The notes below the pieces were generated by a model. That model was not told the DNA's origin, did no database searches, and saw only the letters and a program-made list of their open reading frames with translations. This document shows positions 34,301-43,300 of a stretch of DNA of 43,300 bases, in pieces. A program made the translations under genes and the position numbers. Source of the DNA: Chlamydomonas sphaeroides (Eukaryota > Chlorophyta > Chlorophyceae > Chlamydomonadales > Chlamydomonadaceae); the NCBI GenBank assembly GCA_001662425.1, contig BDDC01000179.1:1-43300 (forward strand). Reading direction: 5' to 3'. Positions within the stretch are counted from its first letter, which is position 1. The number at the start of each line of letters is the position of its first letter.

Positions 34301-34490
34301 ACAGGGGCCAGGGTTACTGCGAGGGCGCTGGGTTTCCCTGCCGAGCGACTGCGCGAGTTGCCTCTGTTGTACACCACAACAAGGCTGATGCTCGCCGCGT
34401 CGTGAGGCGGCATCGAGTGAATGGACATGCCTGTTTTCCTCCTCAACCTCACCGAACCGCGAGACGTGTGATGGCATCCTCTAGCAGCAT
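22655..34490 (-). CDS. Multi-domain cyclic-nucleotide-binding protein, paralog B, 26 exons
   Basis: Minus-strand exons: 34490-34453, 34272-34215, 34089-34035, 33898-33838, 33635-33542, 33283-33059, 32724-32611, 32491-32351, 31943-31748, 31570-31449, 31150-30838, 30494-30377, 29945-29784, 29424-29380, 29252-28846, 28682-28516, 28269-28198, 27949-27584, 27256-27033, 26669-26513, 26088-25963, 25679-25317, 24981-24855, 24445-24252, 24049-23048, 22807-22655. All phases agree, giving about 1,699 residues. CNB1 (about 33-177) runs PFFAGVDSATLQQL, FLLLEGRLAVV, LCEAALVLPGRR. CNB2 opens at GLSSLSAPVLRSL (216-262), is split by roughly 400 residues, and resumes at GGVVGELPAAAL with RRTNTAVTG. CNB3 (about 745-993) has LRGLSEEHQ, ESLFVVLEGEVRLLDD, GFVLGQTAAFG and PSKLLVLPR. 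The C-terminal 700 residues are Ser/Gly/Pro-rich. There is no kinase, channel or transmembrane segment. The ligand is uncertain because the binding cassettes are degenerate. The start is the first Met after an in-frame stop. Confidence 0.78.
22856..22899 (-). repeat. Ghost copy of the last exon start of gene B
   Basis: The minus strand reads CAG then VAAAALAVVPS, against CAG then VAAAALAMVPT in the true exon at 22807. Offset is 88 bp, and 30 or more bases are nearly identical. The acceptor is intact. Confidence 0.75.
24664..24716 (-). repeat. Ghost copy of the end of gene B exon 24981-24855
   Basis: The minus strand reads LGLPAWVMVSSHCEQMTPA, matching the true exon's VALPTSVVMSSRYELMTP about 180 bp downstream of the real junction. 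The donor GT has been displaced by two inserted bases. Confidence 0.65.
25340..25400 (-). repeat. Polyglycine/polyalanine-coding GCC repeat in gene B exon 22
   Basis: A long run of GCC/GCG trinucleotides encodes about 12 Gly followed by Ala residues on the minus strand. It lies inside an open exon. Confidence 0.8.
26188..26219 (-). repeat. Ghost copy of the start of gene B exon 26088-25963
   Basis: The minus strand reads CAG then AFGSMGVPI, against CAG then AFSSMGVPI in the true exon. Offset is 127 bp, with one base different in the first 27. The pyrimidine tract is duplicated too. Confidence 0.8.
28041..28170 (-). repeat. Ghost copy of the start of gene B exon 27949-27584 and its flank
   Basis: The minus strand reads CAG then EGEVRLLDDPE, against CAG then EGEVRLLDDPD in the true exon. 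Offset is 124 bp. Upstream intron sequence containing CCAACGGTGCCGT is repeated at the same spacing, showing that a unit of about 125 bp was duplicated. Confidence 0.8.
29727..29763 (+). repeat. Dispersed short repeat, copy 3
   Basis: Begins GGTGGTACTCTATTTCGGCG and ends AAGTTGAACAC. It lies in a gene B intron, antisense to the gene. Confidence 0.55.
30510..30556. repeat. Short tandem repeat in a gene B intron
   Basis: About two and a half copies of a 20-bp G-rich unit built on GCAGGGGGCGGGTGGAGGGC, just upstream (minus strand) of the exon at 30494. Confidence 0.75.
31202..31262 (-). repeat. Ghost copy of the start of gene B exon 31150-30838
   Basis: The minus strand reads CCAG then ARKPFPPAPTTTRR, a frameshifted decayed copy of CAG then ARKSISGIKDDPLHP. 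Offset is 107 bp. GACGACCCGC is shared exactly. Confidence 0.65.
32163..32235 (-). repeat. Decayed copy of the end of the CNB2 exon in a gene B intron
   Basis: The minus strand reads SGAGSEFGVLEDAVQ followed by GTGCGG, which resembles the true exon end TRAESEFVVLAGAVQ followed by GTGCGG (exon 32491-32351). It is more diverged than the other ghosts. It could be an alternative exon but lacks a clear acceptor. Confidence 0.5.
32951..32987 (-). repeat. Dispersed short repeat, copy 4
   Basis: On the minus strand it reads GTGGTATTCGATTTCGGCCC followed by TAGATGTGGAAC, the same family as the copies at 19501 and 29727. It lies in a gene B intron, sense to the gene. Confidence 0.5.
33473..33500 (-). 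repeat. Ghost of a CNB exon shared with paralog A
   Basis: The minus strand reads GATVAFLVN, resembling GATLAVLARG in the true exon 33283-33059 and even closer to GATVAFLTR of gene A. It occupies the same intron position as the ghost at 3226 in gene A. Confidence 0.5.
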
Positions 34491-36535
34491 GTTGCTGCCG
34501 CCTGGATGCTCAGCAGCTCAGCCCGCCAGCGACTTCAGTGCTGCAACGCGTGGTCCCGACCTATAGTAGCTCGGCAGGGCATTTTAATCGGGAAGATACA
34601 ACGTATGCGGTTGTGGGGAACTGTGGCAGGGATGCCCGCTCATGCACAACGCTCACAATTGCGCTCACCATACGCCGCGGCACCACATGCACGATTGCTC
34701 TCAGCCCAACTCAAACAATTCGCATTGAACAAGCCGTACGTTGCGCGCAGGCCCTGAAACATGTCCACATTCGAGCTTCTGTCGCCAGCGCTCGTCACCA
34801 AGACGCCGTGCCTACCACATTTTCTGGCAGGACAATTGAGCACAAAGCACTCTTCAACGCCTGACCACACCTCCCGCGGCGCCCGTCGGTCACGCAATCT
34901 GCGACGCGACCTTTCACCACGCAGCAACACCACCGTCCGTCACGCCCACCTCGTCAGCGCCGCACTCCGGCGCCGCTGGACGTCTCGATAGCTTGGCGGG
35001 TCGTTCTGTGGAGGTCTCCCAGGGGAAGAGCTGTCGCCGCCAGGATAGCGACAGCTGCCCCAGGCTGCCCTCGCCCTCCCTGGCAAGTTGCAACTCCCGG
35101 CAACCTGCCTTCGGTGTGGGCAGCTGAAGGGAGCGGCGGCGGCGACGAGCATTCGCGCTACACAACGAGCTGCCTCGGACGTGCGCTAATCTGGACTGAG
35201 GCGAGATACGCCGCCTGGACAGCGTCAGGGGCGAACATGGGTCTCCCCGTCTGTCCCCTGAGCTTGTGCTGGTGCTGTCGGGTCGCTGGGCCACTACCTT
35301 GGTTTGCTTTCACTGCGCTCCATCCCAAACCCTGGCCTCCTCGTCTTCACTCCGCTACGCACTGCATAGGGTGGTCCACGCGGCCTCTCGCCCACGCGCT
35401 AAAGAGCACGCCCCTGCAGCCATGTTGTGCTGCTACAGCATGCTGTCCACAGCAGCACGCAGCCTACATCTTCGGATTGCCCCCCGTTAACCCTTAACGT
35501 CGGAAAGTCAGGTGTATCCCCATTTTTCATTCTTGTTCCACAAAAGGCCTACATCTGGGGCAGAGACCCGCCGCGTCGGCCGCGACACGCCCACGCGATG
35601 GGAGCAGCGGCGGCGGCGAGGCGCGGCTGGGCTGGGCCGGACCGGGCCGGGTGGCAGCGAGGGGTGGCGGCTTCGGCGGTCGTGGTCCCTCAGCCTCGGG
35701 TGGCAGCATGCGAAAGCGCAGCAAGCATGGGGGGCTGAGTTGACGGAGGGGGCAGTGAGAGCCTGGGCGGTGGCTGACGCGGTGGCTACCACTGGCTATC
35801 GGCTGCTGGCGCGGTGTTGCCACGGTCGCCGTTGTATCAACCGCATCAACCGCAATGACCATGATTTATCTGGGTCCGGCTCCTCATCGACACGATGGTT
35901 AGTAACTTCGTGCCGAATGGCATGTCCCTCGTAGGAGCTGATCAACAGGGTTGATGGGACTGCCCTTGAAAGAACCTTCATTGACTCCCTCCCTAGGGAG
36001 ATGCAAGGCCTGGTGCGGTGGCGGCACGCTACCCTGGCCAATCACCGCCTTGCTTCCTGGCTGTTCTTGGGCCTGTTCCGGGTTAGCTCTAGCCTTCGCG
36101 GTGCCCCTCCACAACTCAGCCTCCGAGCGCACGCGCGGAGTTGCGCACCCCGCACCGCGTTCCGGCCTGTGACGCCCCGTGGCGTGGCCCTGGCTGCGGA
36201 GCAGACCGGCGACGCCATCGGTCAATCGGCGCTCTTACAGGCGGGCGGGTACCGACGGGGACTAGCCTAATCGTGAAGTGCAGGAGGTGCAGGTGCCTGC
36301 AGGTGCTTGCGGCCGGGTACACGCGTGACCCCTGGTCTGGTACGTGTGAAGGCGCCATCGCCGGCAGATACGTGTGCAATTGATGATAGTGTATCACATA
36401 CATACATGCCGCAAGGCTATTGATAACCCGCACCTTGCGCCCAAACTTCGTGTCGCCAAACTTGGGCGTTCCGCGCGCCAGCGTCGACACAGGCATGACA
36501 CGCCTCCCTCCTAAATATTAGGCGAGCATACCATT
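34491..36535. promoter_or_regulatory. Divergent intergenic region between gene B and gene C
   Basis: This 2,045-bp stretch separates the start codons of B (minus) and C (plus). It should contain both promoters and 5' UTRs. It is less GC-rich than the genes. A short minus-strand open frame starting MPVSTLARGTPKFGDTKFGRK at 36496, followed by a donor-like GTGCGG, may be an upstream exon of an unknown gene, but no second exon was found. I see no TATA box that I would defend. Confidence 0.4.
35936..36090 (+). other. Possible coding scrap, transposon-gag-like
   Basis: After an acceptor-like TAG, the plus strand reads ELINRVDGTALERTF, then IDSLPREMQGLVRWRHATL, then ANHRLASWLFLGLFR. This looks like real protein and not GC-driven noise. 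The phrase around IDSLPREMQGLVR resembles retroelement gag helices, but I cannot name a family. No RT, integrase or terminal repeat is nearby. Confidence 0.25.
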
Positions 36536-39500
36536 ATGGCCGAGCTGCAGCTCCCGCCGTGGGCTCGAGCTCGGCGCGCGATCGCAACATATCGCGATGA
36601 AGACGCCGACGACGATACGCCAGCGACGCCATCATCAGCATCAAATGACCACAGCCTTAGTTATCCAGGATCGGCACTTGCGGCGCTGCAGCGGCGCAAG
36701 GCGCTCGCCGCGGCCGCCGGCATACCGCCAACCGTGCTCCCCGGCCGCTGCCAGCGGCAGGCCGCGCACCGCGGGTCAGCGGCCCTCCGCTCCGCCTGGG
36801 CCGCGGCTGCCGCCTACCGCCCGCACCTGCGCGCCGCCGCCACGTCAGCCCTCACCGCCAGCGCACCGGGGCCCGGTGTGCTGCTCAACCGGCCGCCCTC
36901 GGCCGTCACCTCCGCCTCCGGCCCCGCCCCGGAGCTGCCGCAGTCCTCTCCGCTCAGCCATGCCGAGACGGCAGCGTGGCAAAAGCTCCTTCTAGCCGTG
37001 AAGCTTCGAGCTGCCGACAGGCTCAAGTGGGACGCGTTCAACGACAAATTGAATAGGGAGCGCGCTCAGGCGGCGCAGCCGCAGCGTCGCGCCGGCGCCA
37101 AGCCGGCTGCCGGCACCACGCCGATGGGCCCCGTTGAGCACGAGTCCTACGTCAGCGAACGGTGTCGCGAGGCCAAGAGCCTGCTGGAGTCCTTGCTGAG
37201 GCATGCGCTGGCGCTGGACGGCTACGGGCTGTGCGCGGCGCTGGCCGCGGCCGCGCAGGAGGCGCCGGCCGGCGGCCCGGCAGCCGCCCGCGGCCAGGCG
37301 GCGGCGGCGGACAGCAGCAGCGGCGGCAGCGGCGGCAGAGAGGGCGGGGTTCATGGTGCCGGCGCTCGTTTGCACCGCTCGCTGCTGGAGGCGATCATTC
37401 ACCCGGTGAGAGCGACCGGGCCTCGCATCCTGTCTGATTCTACTGTCACGTTGACGGTTACAGATCAAACTATTTAGCATCTCGGCTCGGGCACATGTGT
37501 ACCGGCGTGCTACCAAGATGCCGCACTGCCTCGCCGTTTGACGCGACGCCGGCCCGTGTTAGGATTGTCGAACCCCGGACGTCGGCCAAGGTACCCCTGC
37601 CGCCGCAACTTAGTGGCCCCAAGCTAGTCTTCCCCTCAACGCCCCCGCAGCTGTCGCCGGCTGCTGGGCCCGCAGCGCGCGCGCTGTGCCTGCTGCGCTG
37701 CCTGGACCATGCCTGGGGCGGCGGCCCCTGGGACAGCGCGTTGCTGTCGGCGGAGGAGCGTCAGGAGGCGCTGGATGTAGCGGCGGCGCTGGCGGCGGCG
37801 CTGGTGCGCCACTTCGGCGGCCCGCCCGACCTGAGCTACCCGGAGCTGCGACTGCTGGCGTTCCTGCTGGCGGAGCTGCATGTGGGTCGGGGAGGAAGGG
37901 GAGGCATGGCAACGGGTATGTGGGTCGGGACCCGGAGGAACAGGATGGGGCAGCATGAGTCATGTGGGTCATGTGGGTCATGTGGGCCGGGGCATGCAGG
38001 GCATGCGCAATGCGGGCCGGGGCTGTGGAGCCGGATCGCTTGGGTGCCTCGCTGGAGAGCAACATGCTCAGCACCCGCCGCCGCTGCCCCTGGCGCTTGC
38101 CGGCATGCCTAGCACCCGGCCTTCGCATCTTGTATTGATGGTGTGTGCATACGTCGACCATCCAACTCGATTGACTTTATCCACCCTATCGGCTCCATCG
38201 ACGCAGACACGCCGGCAGCTACCCCTGACTCCCCTGACACTGGCACCCACTCGGAACGGGCCCGGCCCTCGATCGTATCGTACCCTCGCCACGTGCACCC
38301 CCCCGCAGCGCAAGCTCCTGCCGCCGGGTGCACTGGCCGACCCCACAGCGGCGGCGGCGGCGGCGGGCCCGCCCACGACCGCCGCCACCGGCCCCGCCGC
38401 GCTGCTCACGTCGGCGCCCGTGCTGGCGGCCGTTGCTCGCCATGCGATGCGCACCTTCGCACAGCCCAACGACGGCGACGCCGATGGCGGCGGCGCGCCG
38501 CCACCGCGGGCCAAGGGCGCCATGCCGTCCCTCGAGGCGCAGGCCCCGCCGCTCGACGGCCAGCGCGGCGTGCTCCGCGTCATCGCGTCGCGGCTGCTCA
38601 TAGCGTGCGAGGGACCCCAGGTGGCGGCCGCGGCGTCGGCGCTGCTCGCCGCCGCCGAGGGCAACGCGCCGCCGCCGCCGCCGCCGCGGGCGCTGGCGGC
38701 GGCGCTGCGGCGCGCTGCCGCGGCCGCCGAGGGGCCCGGCGGCGACGCGCTTGCGGTAGGGCCGCGGCTTGAGGCGGAGCGGCGGCGGCCGGAGGCTGAG
38801 GACATGGAACTGCTGCTGCAGCTTGGCGCGGGGCTGCTGATGTGGGACGAGTCGGCCTTGACGCCCGGCGTCGTGCTGCGTGTGCTGCGCGTGCTGCGCG
38901 AGGCCGCCGAGCCGCGTGTGCACGCCGCGCTGGCGGCGGTGGCGGAGTGGCTGCCGGACGTGGTTGCCGCCGCCGCGGCGGCGGCGGCGGCGGCATCGGT
39001 TGGAGGGCAGGTCGAGGCGGAGCAGCAGCAGCAGCAGCAGGGGCCGACGGCGGCGCTGGTGCTGCGGGTGGGGGAGCTGCAGGAGCTGGCGCCGCGCATG
39101 GCGCTGGCGCGGGCGCTGGCGGCGGAGGCGGGCGACGAGGCGGCGGGCGCGGGGGCGCAGGTGGGTGCGGCAGAGTGGCATGCCGTCGGTAGGGTTCAGG
39201 CCCATGCCGTGCCAGGCCCTACCGCGCCGCCGCGCCCTGCGCGCCCCGCCGTGTGGGCCAGGCGCTGACCCTATCCTGCGCGGCCCCCCTGCCCCTCTTC
39301 CCTCTTCCCTCATCCCTGCACCCTCTGCCCTGCTCCTCCCGCCGGCCGCCCCCTGCCCGGCTTCTCCTGCGGCCTGCCAGGCCTGCGTGGCCGTGCGCGG
39401 TGGTGCCTTGGCCCGCCCTCCCTGCTGCGCCCTGCCCCTCACCGCGCCCTGCCCCCATGCCTTGTGCCCCAGGCCTGCGTGGTCGTGGGCGACGGCGCCG

Positions 39501-41673
39501 TGGCCCGCGCCACGCTGCACCTGGCCCAGGTGGCGTCGACGCTGCGGTTCGCAGCTGCCACCAAGCTGAAGCAGCTGTACGGCAAGGAATGGGCGGCGGC
39601 GCGCGGCGGCGGAGGCGGCGGTAGAGGAACGGCGGCGGCGGTGGAGGGCGGGCGGCGGCTGTCGCACTGCGCTCTGGCGGTCGTGCCGCGGATGGCGTCG
39701 GGGCGGGTGCAGGTGCGTGGGGCTGCGCTGGACGCGTGGGGGTGTTGCGTGGGAGCAAGCGAACGCGCGCTGTGCTGTGCCGCGCGGCGGCGAACTCTCT
39801 CGTGCGGTGGCGTGCTTCGTCGTGCGGCACTGCGCCGTGCTGTGCTGTGCTGTGCTGGGTGAGCCGTCGGACGGCCCCGCGACCACAACTGCACCCTGCC
39901 TTGCCCCGCCCCTGCCCTGCCCTGGCGCTGCCCCACCCCGCCCTGCCCGGCAGCTGTGCCTGCGGCCCGTGGACCCGGCGCTGGCGGGCGATGCTCATGC
40001 GCGCCTGAAGGCGTCGGGCATGGCGGCCACCGCCGAGTGCATGGGCACAGCACTAGCGCAGTGAGTGAGGGCCACCGCATGCATGTTCATCAGTGCCAGC
40101 ATCCTTGATTGTCAAGTTTGTAAAAAAAGAAAAAGCTGCTGGCCGGGGCGCGCGCGTGCGCCAGGCACACCGCCGTCGACGCCGCGTGACACCTGATTGG
40201 CCTGCAATGATGCGGTGTGCATCCATGCATGGTCATGGTGTGATTATGGTATAAATATGGTATGAATCTGGTATGATTCTGGTGTGATTCTGGAGCGGTT
40301 ATGGTGTGTGCCGGCACGGGAGCGCATGTGCGGGCGGCGCCTCTTGGCCAGCGCGCCGCGCCAGCGAGCGCACGGGGCCGCACGCGTGACCGCTGGTAAG
40401 GGGGGCCCCAGCAACGGCGGCTGGCGCTGACACGGGCTCCGCCTGCCTGGCTCCGCCTGACCCTGCCTGGCTCCGCCTCACCCTGCCTGACTCCGCCTGG
40501 CCCTGCCGCGCAGGGCCGGGGCTCGTGATGAGCTGCGTGCGGGTCTGCTGCCGCGGCTGCAGGCGTTTGGTGCGGCGGTGCTGACGCTGCGGCTGGACTG
40601 CAGCGCCACTGGGCTGCTGGAGGCGCTGGCCATGCTGGCGAAGGTGCGCCACTTGCGTGGTGTCTGAGTGTGCATGTTAGCTTTATCGGCATGCAGCTGC
40701 TGCCCAGCGCACGGCTCTCCTTCTTTCGTACATACGGCGCGAAACTTGCAAACATTGCACCTCACATCTAGACGTAGAAGCCCCCCGTGAACTTGCGTGT
40801 CCCCACCCACCCACCCCATGCAGATGTCGGGCAGCAGCAGCGGTATGGAGCTGCTGTTGCTGCAGCCCGTCGACGAGTGCCTGCCCCACACCGCCGAGCA
40901 CGGCGCGGTGCTGCGGTTGGAGGAGGCGCTGACGCGGCACCACCGCCGCCAGGCAGCAGGTGCGCTGCCGGGGCCGCACGGTGCCGCGCTGAGCTGCATG
41001 GGGCAGCACAGCACGCTGCGCTACTTGCGACACAGCACCGCATAGCACGGCACAGCGCAGCACGACACCCCGGCGCCGGCTCAGCCTCGCACCCCGCCCG
41101 CCTCGCCCCGCAGCGGCGTCAGCGCCGGACGCCAAGCCCGCCGGCGCCGGCTGGCTGGCGGCTCGCGACGCCGCGCTCAACGCCGCGCTGTGCGACATGC
41201 TGGGGCTCACCGGGTGCGGCCGAGCCGCAGACGCGCGGCTGATGGCCGGCGCCGAGGGCGTGATCGAGATGCACGAGAGGCCGTCGTCGTCGTCGTCGGC
41301 GGCGGCGGCTGGGCCTGGCGGGGCTGGCGGCGACGAGGGCGCGGTCGTGAATGCGACCGCCGCCGCGGCGGCGGCGCTGGCGGCGCTGGACGACGAGCAC
41401 CTGGGCGTGTTTGCTCCGGCGTGTGCCGCCAAGGATGCCGAGGCGCGGCTGCAGGGGGCGTTCAAGTTGGGGGGGACGTCGGCGGCGCAGGTCAAGGCGC
41501 TGCTGGCGGCGCGCATGGCAGCGCGGGCCGAGCTTGTGGCGGCGCTGCAGCGCGGGCTGACGCGGCGGATGCCGCTGCCGCTGGGCAAGGGCGTGGCCCC
41601 GGCGGGCGCGCCGCCGGGGGCCGTGGTGGAGCGGCTGTCGCTGATGCTGGTGATCGCGAGGGCGGGACAGTGA
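36536..41673 (+). CDS. Unrecognised Ala-rich protein, eight exons (gene C)
   Basis: Exons 36536-37405, 37651-37881, 38309-39160, 39473-39712, 39954-40060, 40514-40643, 40824-40959 and 41114-41673. All phases agree and the protein would be about 1,041 residues, starting MAELQLPPWARARR and ending VIARAGQ. I recognise no domain. The N-terminal 290 residues are basic and Ala/Pro-rich with a charged helix-like stretch (WQKLLLAVKLRAADRLKWDAFNDKL). The middle is Leu/Ala-rich and probably helical, with segments such as LRVLRVLREAAEPRVHAALAAVAEWLPDV broken by polyalanine and Gln runs. The C-terminal part has FAAATKLKQLYGKEW, CDMLGLTG and LALDDEHLGVF-like stretches. The repeated Leu/Ala helices could be a helical-repeat fold of the kind used by algal organelle RNA-binding proteins, but I see no OPR, PPR or RAP signature. 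No TGTAA was found within 900 bp after the stop. Confidence 0.65.
39376..39420 (+). repeat. Ghost copy of the start of gene C exon 4
   Basis: Reads CAG then ACVAVRGGALARPP, against CAG then ACVVVGDGAVARAT in the true exon at 39473. Offset is 92 bp and the acceptor is intact. Repeated CCTGCCC/CCCTGC stretches fill the gap. Confidence 0.75.
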
Positions 41674-42559
41674 TTGGGCGGGCTGGCATGTCGTTGGGTC
41701 AGGGCGGCGGCGGCGTGTGACGGAGGTGGGGCGCGCCCGCCGCCCAGCGGCAGGCCGCGGAGGTTGAGTGTCCTTCACGCCTCCTGCTTCACACGTAATC
41801 GTATGCCGCCCCGACTGTCTGCCGCGCGCGTTGCTTACATGCAACTTGACGCCAGCGTATGACGCGTGTGACGCGCATCGGCATCGCCGATGGGGGCTGT
41901 GAGGTATGCGGGCTGCTGCGGGCTGGGAAGGTCTGTGATCAAACGTCAGGCACCGGGTAAGGCACGCGCTCACACGCCGGAGCAGCCCCCAACAGCCCAC
42001 ACCCCGCCCGCTGACAGCTGACAGCAGGTGGCGGCTTCCCCTGGGTCGCAGCTCCGTCGCGCCTCCCACAGGCTTCCCGCAGTCGGAGTCGGCCCGCCGC
42101 ACTTCGTCGTGCCAACGCCTGCTGCCGCATCCCACTGCGCCCACTCTCGAAGCGCTCTCACCTGCGCTACCTCTGCGCCACATGTGCACACCGACAAGGG
42201 CCGGCCGCCACCAGCATCTATCCTCCCAGACCTGTCCCAGCTGCGCATGGGTGCATGGCTCGCTCGCATCCTGGTGTTCGGCTGCTGCAATCCCAAGCAT
42301 CCTCCCAAACCGCGCCCCCACCCGGCTGCCACCACCACGTGCCTTCGTCCATTCCAGCCCCCCAGGTAACCGGGGGGCCGCGTCCGTGCCCGCCTCCCAA
42401 GACAGCAAGGTGCACCATGTGCTCACACCTACCGAGATGGGCCAGCCCCTAGCGTACGTCTTACTCACTCCCTCCTCGCTCCCATCGTCTGTACTCAGGC
42501 CAGGCCGGGGGGCCCCGACCTCACGGATGGCGCCATTTACCGTCGTCACCTTTGCCTAG
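41674..42559. other. Intergenic region after gene C
   Basis: Gene C and the partial minus-strand gene D converge here, so this should hold their 3' UTRs. I see no exon with consistent splice sites and no TGTAA or TTACA signal. Confidence 0.4.
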
Positions 42560-43300
42560 CAGGCTTGAGCCAGCGCGCTCACCATCCGCACACTCCTCCG
42601 TCCCACCTCCTGTCCACACGCCACCTACCGGCACGCCGCCGCTGTCCGCAGCTCCGTGGGCCGGCCCGGCTCGCACTCGGAGCACCAGGAACTGGGCCCT
42701 CCCAGCCGCCGCCCAGCCCGCGCCGCCCGTCCGGCCCCGCCAGTGCCCAGGCGCCTTGCACGCACAGCGCCCGACCCAGCGCCGCCGCCGCAGCCGCCCC
42801 CTCCTCCTCCATGCCCGCCAGCTCCGCGGCCTCCTCGCGGCCCCCGGCCTCCGACAGTTCGCCGTCCTCGTCGCCTTGCGGCCCTCCCGCCGGTCCCCCA
42901 GGAACAGCGCCAGGCAGCGGCTCTGCGCCAGCGCCATGCGCCGCCGCCAGCGCGGGTGCAGCGGGCCTGGGGAGGCGTGAGCCGGCAACGGCGCAGAGCA
43001 AGCAACGGGTCAGATTGACCAGATAGACCTCAACCACGCCGTATTGACCCCAGGCCCTTCATCCCATCGCGCACCCTTGAAAATTACTACCCAGGCCGCA
43101 GACCGGTGCCGCACCCACCCCGACCGCCGGCTCATTGAACTCGGGGTGCGAAGGAAGCAAGCAAGCAGTAGGGGCGAGCTGCTATGGCCTGACCGGGCCA
43201 CCCACCAGCGCGGCCACTGCCACCCACCAGCGCGCGGGCGTAGATCTCCGCCCGGGCCGCAGGACCCAGCGGGGCGCCGAGGGGCCGGACCTGGGCAACC
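42560..43300 (-). CDS. Unidentified gene D, partial, reading frame uncertain
   Basis: One exon, from the right edge to 43228 (minus), reads GAPLGPAARAEIYARAL before a GTGGGT donor. The next exon starts at 42966 after CCCCAG. One frame gives PLHPRWRRRMALAQSRCLALFLGDRREG; another gives the acidic stretch GDEDGELSEAGGREEAAEL, then AGMEEEGAAAAAALGRAL. No single frame covers both halves with a phase that fits the upstream exon, so a missed indel, a missed intron or pseudogene decay is possible. I do not recognise the protein. The donor region CCCACCAGCGCG is repeated 24 bp apart at 43201 and 43225. Confidence 0.3.

Overview
The window looks like nuclear DNA of a chlorophyte green alga, most likely a volvocine or Chlamydomonas-like species. 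It is very GC-rich, the genes are cut into many small exons by short introns (donors mostly GTGAGN, GTGCGN or GTGGGN, acceptors mostly GCAG), the proteins carry long Ala/Gly/Pro/Gln tracts, and an algal TGTAA polyadenylation signal follows one gene. I found no rRNA, tRNA, CRISPR array or intact transposon.

Layout, left to right. (1) 185-4330, minus strand: paralog A of a cyclic-nucleotide-binding-domain (CNB) protein, running off the left edge. (2) 4331-5154: divergent promoter region. (3) 5155-20779, plus strand: a 38-exon UvrD/Rep-type (SRS2/PARI-like) SF1A DNA helicase of about 1,930 residues, with an N-terminal PCNA-binding (PIP-box) motif and all the main helicase motifs. Its TGTAA signal is at 21674. 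(4) 22655-34490, minus strand: paralog B, a 26-exon protein of about 1,699 residues with three CNB modules carrying large insertions. (5) 34491-36535: a 2-kb divergent intergenic stretch with a possible gag-like coding scrap. (6) 36536-41673, plus strand: an eight-exon gene for an Ala-rich protein of about 1,041 residues that I do not recognise. (7) 41674-42559: no gene seen. (8) About 42560-43300, minus strand: the end of an unidentified gene whose reading frame is uncertain. All exon models were built by hand from splice sites and reading-frame phase.

Genes A and B are duplicates in the same orientation on either side of the oppositely oriented helicase. They differ at many positions, but one CNB exon with its splice sites is identical over 156 bp, which points to recent gene conversion.

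The most unusual signal is structural. In genes A, B, C and the helicase, introns contain decayed copies of the neighbouring exon edge together with its splice site. Nine acceptor-side copies lie 88-127 bp upstream of the true exon and all keep an AG. Several donor-side copies lie downstream of true exons. This suggests repeated local tandem duplication across exon-intron borders.
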